Shown here in pieces: positions 1 through 7,087 of a stretch of 64,000 nt of DNA. The DNA is from Planctomycetota bacterium (lineage in GTDB: Bacteria > Planctomycetota > UBA1135 > GCA-002686595): contig PKCK01000030.1 of assembly GCA_002862085.1 (NCBI GenBank), positions 62,001 through 126,000 of the forward strand, given 5' to 3'. Position 1 is the stretch's first letter. The number at the start of each line of letters is the position of its first letter. A program made the translations under genes and the position numbers. Below the pieces are notes generated by a model, which searched no databases, was not told the origin of the DNA, and saw only the letters and a program-made list of their open reading frames with translations.

Positions 1-1248
1 TCCACCGAGGAGGAGCCAGGCGATCGCGCCCGCCGCCGCGAGGCCCGCCGCGATGGCTCCGGGCCTCCAGCGCAGCTCGGCCACGTCCGCGGCGGCGCCG
101 TCCGGTGCTGGACGGAACCGACGGCCCAGGGCGAGCAACGGCCGCTCGATGAAGCGATAGGAGATCGACGACACCAGGAAGGCCAACCCGAGCACGATCG
201 CGACCCGCGCAGGGGTGGGGATCACGTAGGGGTAGGGGACACTCCCCCACACGCCGCCGGCGAAGAAGATCGGCACGTGGTAGATGTACAGGCCGTAGCT
301 GATCCGCCCGACCGCCCGGAGCGGCGCCGCGCGAAGGAGGCGGGCGTGCGGAGCGCGCGAGCCGGACCAGGCGATGCCCGACACCACGAGCGCGAGGCTC
401 AGGCACGGGAAGCCGATGACGCTGAGACCCAGCTTGATGGAGTTCAGGGCTCTCGGGTCGCCCTCGACCGCCGGGATCGCCAGGAGGTCGTCGAGCAGGC
501 CCAGCGCTTTCATTCCCCTCAGGTTGAAGACGAGCCACATGACCGTGCCGGCCACGATCAGGCCGCGGGCGAGGGCCCTGGAGTCACGGATGCGCTGCTC
601 GCTGTAGGCGAGGAGACCGCCGAGGCCGAGGCTCGCGAAGCGAATCGTGGAGGAGCGGAAGACGAACGCACTCATGGCCTCGGTGCGGTCTCCCCAGGCC
701 GGCCCCGAGTAAGCCCACAGCAGCGAGCCGATCGCGAGCGGGAAGACTCCGAAGAGGATCACCCGACGACTCGCTCGCGGGCTGAGGAGCGCGACGATCG
801 GCGGCCAGAGCAGGTAGTAGTGCTCCTCGATCGCGAGGGACCATGAATGCGGCAGCGGGCCGGGCTCGTCCATGGCCATGAAGCCGAAGTTGGACGTGTA
901 GGTCGCGCACGTCAGGGCCTGCTGCCAGTTCATGTACGGCAGCAGGATCAGGATGGCGAGGTAGTAGATCGGGAAGATCCGCAGGAACCGTCGCATCAAG
1001 AAGAAGCGCAGCGGCACGTTGTTCCCGCAGTCCACCAGCAGGATCCGGGTGATCAGGAACCCGGACAGCACGAAGAAGAGGTCGACGCCGAAGTCGCCCG
1101 GCAGCACGATGGTGCGGATCAACGCAACCGTCTCTCCGAAGACGTACATCGGGAGATGGATCCAGATGACGAGCAGGACCGCGACCCCTCGCAGCCCGTC
1201 GAGCTCGGGCACGTGGTCCTTCCGGAAGCTTCGAGGCGCGGACGGCAT
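1..1248 (-). CDS. Acyltransferase 3 (OafA/YrhL-like) membrane protein, C-terminus cut by window edge
   Basis: A polytopic inner-membrane O-acyltransferase that probably acylates a cell-surface glycan or lipid. About 416 residues are visible from the ATG at 1248, and the reading frame stays open to base 1. The N-terminus has the family's typical opening (PELDGLRGVAVLLVIWIH), then FGVDLFFVLSGFLITRILL, and about residue 120 an HSWSLAIEEHYYLLWP block. That block matches the conserved WSLAVEEQFYL signature of acyltransferase family 3. At least nine hydrophobic segments follow, with ISYGLYIYHVPIFF near the end of the visible part. The family is clear; the acyl acceptor cannot be told from sequence. 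It lies downstream of the selenolipoprotein gene on the same strand, about 235 bp away and separated by hairpins, so co-transcription is doubtful. Confidence 0.9.
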   Translation of the reverse strand, partial: MPSAPRSFRKDHVPELDGLRGVAVLLVIWIHLPMYVFGETVALIRTIVLPGDFGVDLFFVLSGFLITRILLVDCGNNVPLRFFLMRRFLRIFPIYYLAILILLPYMNWQQALTCATYTSNFGFMAMDEPGPLPHSWSLAIEEHYYLLWPPIVALLSPRASRRVILFGVFPLAIGSLLWAYSGPAWGDRTEAMSAFVFRSSTIRFASLGLGGLLAYSEQRIRDSRALARGLIVAGTVMWLVFNLRGMKALGLLDDLLAIPAVEGDPRALNSIKLGLSVIGFPCLSLALVVSGIAWSGSRAPHARLLRAAPLRAVGRISYGLYIYHVPIFFAGGVWGSVPYPYVIPTPARVAIVLGLAFLVSSISYRFIERPLLALGRRFRPAPDGAAADVAELRWRPGAIAAGLAAAGAIAWLLLGG

Positions 1249-1393
1249 GCCCTCAAGGCTAACCCGCAGGGGGGGCGGACTCACCTTCGGCGCGGTGATC
1301 GGCGAAGCGCAGCTGGCGCTGTCCCGGGCTGCCGCTGACGCCCCGCGCCGCTCGCTCGAACGGACCCGGCGAGCCCCCGGAGTCGCCGTCCCA

Positions 1394-1481
1394 CCGGGCC
1401 TTCGGGCCCGGCTCGAACGCGCTGGCGAAGCCTCCCGGGCCAGCCTCTCTTCAGGGGCGCGCCGCGAACCGGCGGACGCCC
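1394..1481 (-). terminator. Two hairpins downstream of the selenolipoprotein gene, possible terminator
   Basis: Just past the stop of the 1484-1663 gene, in its direction of transcription, bases 1481-1455 can fold as a GC-rich stem (5 bp, one-sided bulge, 4 bp, 6-nt loop). Further on, 1411-1394 forms a perfect 7-bp stem closed by a CGAA loop (TTCG on the other strand). Neither has a clear U-tract, so intrinsic termination is only a suggestion. They could equally be RNA processing or stability elements in the gap before the acyltransferase gene. Confidence 0.3.
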
Positions 1482-1483
1482 GT

Positions 1484-1663
1484 TCACTTGGGGTCGTTCG
1501 TGGCCGCCTCCAGGTCGGCGTCGGCGCTGGAGGAGTCCTTGTCTTCGGCCTGCTCCACCGGAGCAGGATCAGAGCCGCTTCATCAGCCGTCCGGGGACGG
1601 GCAGCTGGTCAGGAGGACCGCCCCGACGGCGGCCCCGGCGAGGAGCTGGAGGTGTTTCTTCAT
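1484..1663 (-). CDS. Small lipoprotein with two consecutive in-frame TGA codons (predicted Sec-Sec selenoprotein)
   Basis: Read from the ATG at 1663, the frame gives a textbook type II signal peptide (MKKHLQLLAGAAVGAVLLTSC, lipobox LTSC, Cys21) and PSPDG. Two adjacent TGA codons follow at 1585-1583 and 1582-1580 (residues 27-28). The frame then stays open for 31 sense codons (SGSDPAPVEQAEDKD, then an acidic Ser/Asp/Ala/Glu tail) to a third TGA at 1484-1486. The codons after the double TGA are strongly GC3-biased like the neighbours, and the tail looks like a surface-exposed disordered segment, so the reading continues past the stops. A strong hairpin with a GGU loop lies 12 nt after the second TGA. 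I infer translation as a 59-residue lipoprotein with vicinal selenocysteines, perhaps forming a diselenide or binding a metal. The alternative is a 26-residue peptide ending at the first TGA. I recognise no named family. No good ribosome binding site is visible. Confidence 0.7.
1549..1567 (-). promoter_or_regulatory. Predicted bacterial SECIS hairpin for the Sec-Sec lipoprotein
   Basis: On the minus strand the bases read CCTGCTCC, GGT, GGAGCAGG: a perfect 8-bp stem with a 3-nt GGU loop. The stem starts 12 nt after the second TGA, and the loop starts 20 nt after it (23 nt after the first). Known bacterial SECIS elements lie inside the coding region just downstream of UGA. Their apical loop is usually about 16-37 nt away and carries a guanine early in the loop for SelB contact. 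All of those features are met. There is no U-tract and the frame runs through the hairpin, so it is not an intrinsic terminator. Confidence 0.7.
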
Positions 1664-1744
1664 GGATGTCGTCCGGATGCCGCGCCTCGGCGGCGTTCAC
1701 GACCGAGCATCCGCGGATCACCCGCCCACGTCATGTTTGGCTTG

Positions 1745-1752
1745 TGTATACA
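1745..1752. promoter_or_regulatory. AT-rich palindrome TGTATACA in the divergent selenoprotein intergenic region
   Basis: The 203-bp gap between the two divergent selenoprotein genes contains one AT-rich island in a very GC-rich setting, centred on TGTATACA. Read in either direction it gives TATACA, a partial match to a -10 box, but no convincing -35 box lies at the right spacing on either strand. It is the most likely place for divergent promoters or an operator, but this is weak evidence. Confidence 0.2.
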
Positions 1753-1866
1753 TGCGCTTCCGAGCCGAGTCATCGGCGCCGACGAGCGTACGACCGGGTG
1801 CCAGCGATCGCCGATCGCCTCCCGCCGGGCACCGCCGATCGCACCCACCCTGCCCCACCCTTCGCC

Positions 1867-2838
1867 ATGCACCTGACCCGCCCCCTCCAGGCCGGAGCCA
1901 TCGCGCTCGTCCTCGGCACGGCCGCGGCCGCGCCGTTGCTCGCGCCTGCACCTCCCGCGTCCGACCGGCTCCCGAAGCCCTCCCTCGAGACCTTCCGCCA
2001 GACCGAGGCGACCACCTTCGAGGACTACGCCGGACGCGCCGTCCTCATCGAGTTCTTCGAGCACTGGTGAGGCGCCTGCCGCGGACAGGTCCGACACCTC
2101 AACAAGCTCCAGAAGGAGTTCGGGGACAAGGGCCTGTCCGTCATTGGCGTTGCCAGTGACGACCAGGACGCGACCGACGAGTGGATCACCAAGGCCCGGG
2201 CGAAGTACGCCTACGCCTTCGACCCCCTGGGTGAGCTGATGAAATCGGTGGGGCTCTCGTCCTACCCGTCGGCGCTGCTCGTCGACTCCAGCGGCCGCAT
2301 CGTCTTCGGGGGGTACCCCGGAGAGATCGACGACGAGATGGTCGAGAAGGCCGTCCGCGGCGCGCTGACCGAGCCCATCTTCCAGTGGCCCGATGCCCTC
2401 GAGGACGCCGCCGACGCGATGCGCGCCGGGAAGCTGGGCAAGGCCATCTCCGAGGCCGAAGCCGCCGGCGACGAGCACGCCGAGTACGTCGACGAGCTCG
2501 TCGGGCTGCTCGACGGCCGCGTGGACATCCTGAAGGAGGCCCACGAGACCGGCGACTACCTGGCCGTCGTCGAGATGGCCGAGGAGCTCGAGGAGGCGAT
2601 CGACGGTCGCGAGCAGGAGGCGAGGGTCCAGGAGCTGGTGAAGGACATCACCAAGAACCGCGACAAGCGCATGGTGCTCGAGGCGCAGAAGGACATCGCC
2701 AAGATGCTCTCCAAGAAGATCAAGCGGAAGGACGTCAGCAGGCTGATCAAGAAGCTCGAGAAGCTCCGCGCAAAGCACCCCGATACGATCATCGACATCG
2801 AGGTCGATGAGGCGATCGAGAAGCTCCGCGCGATCTGA
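1867..2838 (+). CDS. Exported TlpA/thioredoxin-like selenoprotein, active site W-Sec-G-A-C
   Basis: A periplasmic thiol-disulfide (here selenol) oxidoreductase of the TlpA/ResA-like thioredoxin fold. The ATG at 1867 is chosen because a signal peptide (MHLTRPLQAGAIALVLGTAA) follows directly. Residues 55-67 read AGRAVLIEFFEHW, then TGA at 2068-2070 (residue 68), then GACRGQVRHLNKL. Thioredoxin-fold proteins have WCxxC here, so the TGA replaces exactly the N-terminal nucleophilic Cys, and Cys71 is the partner. The frame continues without a stop for 255 codons: SVIGVASDD, the cis-proline loop (Tyr133-Pro134), VDSSGRIVFGGYPG, then a roughly 140-residue charged helical C-terminal extension not usual in TlpA. 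Total 323 residues. Read as a plain stop, the N-terminal piece would end before the active site. The gene is divergent from the Sec-Sec lipoprotein and followed by a strong terminator. No ribosome binding site is obvious. Confidence 0.85.
2082..2093 (+). promoter_or_regulatory. Candidate SECIS hairpin downstream of the TlpA-like TGA
   Basis: Starting 11 nt after the TGA, CGGA and TCCG can pair around the loop CAGG, placing the loop 16 nt from the TGA. The core GGACAGGTCC recalls the AGGUCU loop region of the E. coli fdhF element. Competing folds exist: a CCTG/CAGG stem at 2075-2089, a TGAGG/CCTCA outer pairing that includes the TGA itself, and a 6-bp hairpin about 35 nt downstream. The element is weaker than the one in the lipoprotein gene and needs proper folding analysis. 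Confidence 0.4.
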
Positions 2839-2859
2839 CCGCGCCGGCAGAGCAGGAGC

Positions 2860-2899
2860 GCCGAGGGCTCGGTCCGTTCACACGGGCCGAGCCCTCGGC
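2860..2899. terminator. Bidirectional terminator hairpin between convergent genes
   Basis: A 17-bp stem with one G-T wobble and a 6-nt TTCACA loop (arms 2860-2876 and 2883-2899) fills the gap between the TlpA-like selenoprotein gene (ends 2838) and the convergent Rieske gene (ends 2916). No long T-run follows on either strand, as is common in GC-rich genomes. Its strength and position make it the terminator for both genes. Confidence 0.8.
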
Positions 2900-2915
2900 C
2901 GTTCCTGAACCGGCC

Positions 2916-3983
2916 TCAGAGTGATTCGGGAGCGCCGAGATCGGCCGCGAGGAGCCGCTGGAAATGGTGAGCTCCGGTCTCGTGACGCGGGGAGAAGCGG
3001 CCGCCCGGGTAGAGCCGTGAAGCCATACCGCGCTGGACGGAGCGGACGATCTCCTGATCCTCGCGCTCCACCTGCCCGAGGTCCCCCCCCGCGCCGACGC
3101 CGAGGTGCTCGGGTCGCGCCACCCAGCGCAGGTAGCGGATGCGCGCGCGCCCGACTCCCCGCGGCTCCACGAGGTTCACCGAGATCCCCCACGCGTACAC
3201 GTTGACCATGAGGTTGGGGTACAGCCACAGGTAGTCGGCCACGAGGCCATCCTCGGTGGCCTGCGCGAGCCGCGGCTCCTCCCCGGAGGCGAAGCCGAGC
3301 TGGCGCGCGCCGTGGGGCAGGAGCTCCGTGCGATAACGCGAGAAGTCCAGGCCGGCGTTGAGCCCCGGGTGGACGAAGGGGACGTGGAATCCTTCGAGGT
3401 AGTTCTCGCAGTAGAGCGCCCAGCTCGCGTCCAGCTCGTAGCCGTGGCTGCCAGCGGGGTCGAAGCGCAGCGCCTCGCCCTCGAACTCCGCCAGGGACTC
3501 GCGCAGCGGCGCTGCCCACGCGTCGAAGTCGAGCCGCGGCGCGAGGGACACGAAGCGCAGCGGCCCCACGCGCTCGAACGCCGGCGCCGCGAGGTCGTCC
3601 TCGGGGCGCGGGAAGTCGGCCGCGTCCTCGAAGCCGGGGCAGCCGGTCATCGCGCCAGCCAGATCGAAGCGCCGGCCGTGGTACGGGCAGCGCAGTCCGG
3701 CGCGGTCGGAGGGGGCGTCCGCGAGCAGCGCGCCGCGGTGCGTGCAGACGTTGGAGAGCACCCGCTCGGCCTCGCCGTCACGGGTCAGCAGGAGCGGCTC
3801 GTCGAGGCTGCCCTCCAGCAGGGTGAAGGGCGTGATCGCCTGCGCTGGTTCACCGACCGGTACGAGCTGCCAGGAGGGCAGCAGCGCCCGGTCGACGCAG
3901 CGCTGGTGCAGCGCAGCGTCCGTGTGGATCCGCGGGTCGATCGTGCCCGCGCGGCTGATGTCCTCGTCGATCTCCCAGCTCAT
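2916..3983 (-). CDS. Rieske non-haem iron aromatic-ring-hydroxylating oxygenase, alpha subunit
   Basis: A 355-residue oxygenase component that would use a Rieske [2Fe-2S] cluster and a mononuclear iron to hydroxylate or demethylate an organic substrate. The Rieske motif is complete: Cys80-Thr-His82 and Cys99-Pro-Tyr-His102. The catalytic iron motif is seen in ENYLEGFHVPFVH (His200 and His205), where the third ligand would be a downstream Asp. The length matches short single-subunit oxygenases such as those acting on choline/carnitine-like or aromatic substrates. No ferredoxin or reductase gene is adjacent, so the electron donor must be encoded elsewhere. The gene is monocistronic and ends at the shared terminator. 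The substrate is not predictable. Confidence 0.9.
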   Translation of the reverse strand: MSWEIDEDISRAGTIDPRIHTDAALHQRCVDRALLPSWQLVPVGEPAQAITPFTLLEGSLDEPLLLTRDGEAERVLSNVCTHRGALLADAPSDRAGLRCPYHGRRFDLAGAMTGCPGFEDAADFPRPEDDLAAPAFERVGPLRFVSLAPRLDFDAWAAPLRESLAEFEGEALRFDPAGSHGYELDASWALYCENYLEGFHVPFVHPGLNAGLDFSRYRTELLPHGARQLGFASGEEPRLAQATEDGLVADYLWLYPNLMVNVYAWGISVNLVEPRGVGRARIRYLRWVARPEHLGVGAGGDLGQVEREDQEIVRSVQRGMASRLYPGGRFSPRHETGAHHFQRLLAADLGAPESL

Positions 3984-4229
3984 CGCTTCGGGGCCCCCGG
4001 CCCGTGGACGAGAGTACTGCCAGGCCGCGCGGGAGGGGGCCGCGCGTCGCCGCGGGGCGGGTCCAGACGCCCCGCCGCCCCTCTCCGTTCACGCAGGTCC
4101 CCAGCCGTCGCCCGACGAATACACCGGACAGCGCCGCCAGGGGCGGGCCCGCGGAGGCGCTATCCTCCGCCTCGATCCCCGCGTCACCCCCCCGCTGCCG
4201 GCCCGCCCCGGGCCCTGCCTCCGCCCGCC

Positions 4230-5018
4230 GTGCTCGACCACCTCTTCACGCTGTTCATGCTGGTGCTGCTCCAGGCAGTGCTCGGCTTCGACAACCTGCT
4301 CTACATCTCGCTGGAGTCGAAGCGCGCGCCGGAGGCCGATCGCGCGCGCGTGCGCCGGCTGGGGATCGGGCTCGCGATCGTCCTGCGCATCGTCCTGCTC
4401 TTCGTCCTGATCAACGTCGTCGAGTGGGCCAAGACGAGGACCCTGTTCGGCGCGCACTGGGACGGCGTCGTCGTGGGCGAGTTCACCTTCCACAGCGTGA
4501 TCGTGCTCGCAGGCGGAGCCTTCATCCTCTACACGGCGACCAAGGAGATCATGCACATGATCGCACTCCCCCAGGCGGAGGAGGGGCCCAAGGCCGCCAC
4601 GTCGCCGAACAGGATCATCGCCATGATCGTCGTCATGAACCTCGTGTTCAGCTTCGACTCGATCCTCAGCGCGATGGCTCTCACCGAGGTCTTCTGGGTG
4701 ATGGCGCTGGCGATCGTCATCAGCGGCGTGCTGATGATCGTGATGGCCGACCGCGTCTCGAGCTTCCTCGCGAAGAACCGGATGTACGAGGTCCTGGGCC
4801 TGTTCGTCCTGTTCATCGTGGGCGTGATGCTCGTGACGGAGGGCGGCCACCTCGCCCACCTCGAACTCTTCGGCAACGAGGTGCACGCCATGACCAAGAC
4901 GACCTTCTACTTCGTCATCTTCGTCCTCGCCGCGACGGATCTGGTCCAGAGCCGCTACGAGAAGAAGCTCCTCGGCCAGAAGCTGAAGAAGGACATCGAG
5001 GCGGCCGTCAAAGACTGA
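4230..5018 (+). CDS. TerC family integral membrane protein
   Basis: A TerC/Alx-type polytopic membrane protein, a family linked to tellurite resistance and, more recently, to manganese export and metal loading of exported proteins. The GTG at 4230 is chosen because it directly precedes LDHLFTLFMLVLLQAVLGFDN; no ATG lies at a suitable place and the upstream frame is non-coding. The 262-residue product has about seven membrane helices and both family signatures: GFDN at residues 19-22 and VFSFDSILSAMAL in the middle, each carrying the acidic intramembrane residue thought to bind metal. A charged lysine-rich tail ends the protein. It is flanked by convergent and divergent genes, so it is probably transcribed alone. 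Confidence 0.9.
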   Translation: MLDHLFTLFMLVLLQAVLGFDNLLYISLESKRAPEADRARVRRLGIGLAIVLRIVLLFVLINVVEWAKTRTLFGAHWDGVVVGEFTFHSVIVLAGGAFILYTATKEIMHMIALPQAEEGPKAATSPNRIIAMIVVMNLVFSFDSILSAMALTEVFWVMALAIVISGVLMIVMADRVSSFLAKNRMYEVLGLFVLFIVGVMLVTEGGHLAHLELFGNEVHAMTKTTFYFVIFVLAATDLVQSRYEKKLLGQKLKKDIEAAVKD

Positions 5019-5042
5019 GCCGCGGGCGCGCGCTCCGGGCCC

Positions 5043-6221
5043 TCAGCCCTCGACGTCCGGCATCAGGTGCGGGTACTTCAGCGCGGTCCCGCACCCGAGC
5101 AGCACCACCGACTCGTCGGGCCGGATCCAGCCGGCGCGCGCGAGCTCCTCCGCGGCGCCCACGCAGGCGGCGGGCTCGGGGCCGAGGGTGATGCCCTCGA
5201 GGCTCGCGACCTGGCGCATCCAGTCGAGGATGCGCCCTTCGTCCACCGCCACGGCCGTGCCCTCCGACTCGCGCACGGCGTCGAGGATCAGGAAGTCCCC
5301 CACGGCCGCGGGGACGCGCAGTCCGCTGGCGACCGTCGCCGCGCCTTCGAAGCGCGTCGCGAAGCGCTCGCCCGCCTCGAAGGCACGGACCATCGGCGCG
5401 CAGCCGTCCGATTGGACCGCCACGAGGCGCGGCCGCTTCGTGTCCTCGAGCCACCCGAGCGCCTCGAGCTCGTGGAAGGCCTTCCACATCCCGACCAGTC
5501 CGGTCCCGCCGCCCGTGGGGTAGACGATGACGTCGGGGAGCCGCCAGCCGAGCTGCTCCGCGATCTCGAAGCCCATGGTCTTCTTCCCCTCGAGCCTGTA
5601 GGGCTCCTTCAGGGTCGAGACGTCGAACCAGCCGTTCGCGTCCGCGTGTTCACGGGCGAGGCGGCCGCAGTCGTCGATGAGCCCGTCGACGAGGTGGACG
5701 GTCGCGCCGCAAAGGACCGCTTCGCGGCGGTTCACCTCGGGCGTGTCCCGGGGCATGAAGACGTGGGCCTCCATGCCCGCGCGCGCGGCGTAGGCCGCCA
5801 TGGCTCCGCCGGCGTTGCCCGCGGTCGGCACGACCACCGCGGTGCAGCCGAGCTCCTTCGCCATCGAGATGCAGGCGGACTGGCCGCGGCTCTTGAAGCT
5901 GCCCGTCGGCAGCTGGCCCTCGTCCTTGACGATCAGCCGATCGAGGCCGAGGGCCGCCCCCAGGCGCGGCGCGTCGAGCATCGGCGTCATCCCCTCGCCC
6001 AGGGAGACGATGTTCGCGTCGTCCTCGACCGGGAGGAGCTCGCGGTAGCGCCACATGGTCGGCGCGCGATGCACGAGCGCGTCCCGATCCACGAGCCTGG
6101 CGACGCGCTCGAGGTCGTAGCGCACGAGGATCGGTCGGCCTTCGTGCAGCGTCCGTAGAGTGCCCGCCGGAAGGCGCGCGCCGTCGATGGCTCCCTCGAG
6201 GTGCGTGACGTAGCCCGGCAA
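5043..6221 (-). CDS. thrC: Threonine synthase
   Basis: A PLP-dependent fold-type II enzyme that converts O-phosphohomoserine to threonine, the last step of threonine synthesis. It shows RPILVRYDLERV, SLGEGMTPML, and the PLP lysine in LPTGSFKSRGQ (Lys110 in this numbering), then VVPTAGNAGGAMAAYAARAG and the phosphate-binding YPTGGGTGLVG. These match bacterial class I-like threonine synthases of about 390-410 residues. A GTG at 6275 would overlap the upstream methyltransferase gene by 40 bp. I prefer the TTG at 6221, which has a GGGGG ribosome-binding stretch just upstream and begins close to the usual YVTHLEG start. It lies 15 bp after the methyltransferase stop, so the two are probably co-transcribed. 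Confidence 0.92.
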   Translation of the reverse strand: MPGYVTHLEGAIDGARLPAGTLRTLHEGRPILVRYDLERVARLVDRDALVHRAPTMWRYRELLPVEDDANIVSLGEGMTPMLDAPRLGAALGLDRLIVKDEGQLPTGSFKSRGQSACISMAKELGCTAVVVPTAGNAGGAMAAYAARAGMEAHVFMPRDTPEVNRREAVLCGATVHLVDGLIDDCGRLAREHADANGWFDVSTLKEPYRLEGKKTMGFEIAEQLGWRLPDVIVYPTGGGTGLVGMWKAFHELEALGWLEDTKRPRLVAVQSDGCAPMVRAFEAGERFATRFEGAATVASGLRVPAAVGDFLILDAVRESEGTAVAVDEGRILDWMRQVASLEGITLGPEPAACVGAAEELARAGWIRPDESVVLLGCGTALKYPHLMPDVEG

Positions 6222-6235
6222 CGACAGCCCCCGGC

Positions 6236-6931
6236 TCAGCGCCCCGGGAGGTGAGCGTTGGCGTGGGGCGCCCACGGGCGCAGCTTCGCGTGGATGACGG
6301 AGAGGGTCTCGTACTTGACCCCGCCGCGCTCCTCGTAGCCGCCCTCGACGCCCTCGATCTCCTCCATGAAGGCCGCGTCCTCGAAGTAGTAGTCCCGGAA
6401 CGGGCCGCTGGTGCTGTCGACGACGCGGGCGTCGTAGCCGTTCTGGTCGAGGCGGCGCAGGGTCCGGGGAACGTCGGCCATGCTCGACTGGACGAAGAGC
6501 AGCTCGCCCTCCGGCCGCAGCCTCTTGTGCCCGTCGAGGATGAGCGAATCGAGGAAGTAGCGCCGGTTCTGCTTGCCGCTCTGACAGAACGGCGGGTTGG
6601 TCACCACGATGTCGAAGGTGCCGTCCGTGCTCAGCCAGTCCGCGACGCGCAGGTCGATCTCCACGTCATCGCCGACGTTGCGCCGGAAGTTGGCCCCGGC
6701 GGTCTCCAGCAGGCCAGGGGTGATCTCCGTCGCCGTGATCGACCGCGCACCTCGCCGATGGAGCAGGATGGTGTGGTTCGCGACGCCCGCGCCCAGCTCC
6801 AGCACGTCCTTGCCCGAGACGAAGTCGTGCTCGACGAGCACTGCGGCCAGCCACTGGCCGTGGGGGGTCGGTGTCCAGTCGTCCTCACCCGCCTGCAGGT
6901 CCATGGCGAGGAGGTCGTCGAGGTGGGTCAT
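6236..6931 (-). CDS. Class I SAM-dependent methyltransferase (NPPF motif)
   Basis: A 231-residue Rossmann-fold methyltransferase. It has the SAM-binding motif DVLELGAGVANHTILL, an acidic loop (TATEIT), and motif IV VVTNPPFCQSGKQNRRYFLD. An (N/D)PPY/F motif is typical of enzymes that methylate a planar nitrogen, such as rRNA guanine-N2, protein glutamine or DNA. The overall order resembles RsmC/PrmC-like enzymes, but the target is not clear. The last 60 residues (GPFRDYYFEDAAFMEE) may form a substrate lid. It sits immediately upstream of thrC, with a likely shared transcript. Confidence 0.8.
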   Translation of the reverse strand: MTHLDDLLAMDLQAGEDDWTPTPHGQWLAAVLVEHDFVSGKDVLELGAGVANHTILLHRRGARSITATEITPGLLETAGANFRRNVGDDVEIDLRVADWLSTDGTFDIVVTNPPFCQSGKQNRRYFLDSLILDGHKRLRPEGELLFVQSSMADVPRTLRRLDQNGYDARVVDSTSGPFRDYYFEDAAFMEEIEGVEGGYEERGGVKYETLSVIHAKLRPWAPHANAHLPGR

Positions 6932-7087
6932 GGGGCGTGCTCGGGGTGCAGATGGCGGGACGAATCGGCGCGTGAGGTGCCTGGAGAGGCGTCGCGACGC
7001 CCCCGAGCGCAGGCGCCAGGGCGCGGCATATTAGCACACCCCCTCGGGGCGCGCTCCGCGGCCTCACCGCCGGGCCGCTGGCCCGGA

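Noticed and set aside
1549-1567. The strong hairpin in the lipoprotein gene as an intrinsic terminator
   Set aside because: There is no U-tract, the reading frame continues with coding-type codon use through and beyond it, and the loop sequence and distance fit a SECIS element.
1580-2070. In-frame TGA codons as evidence of a changed genetic code (TGA read as Trp or Gly)
   Set aside because: Most genes in the window end in TGA right where their protein families end, so TGA is a normal stop. Only the two genes at 1.5-2.8 kb need recoding.
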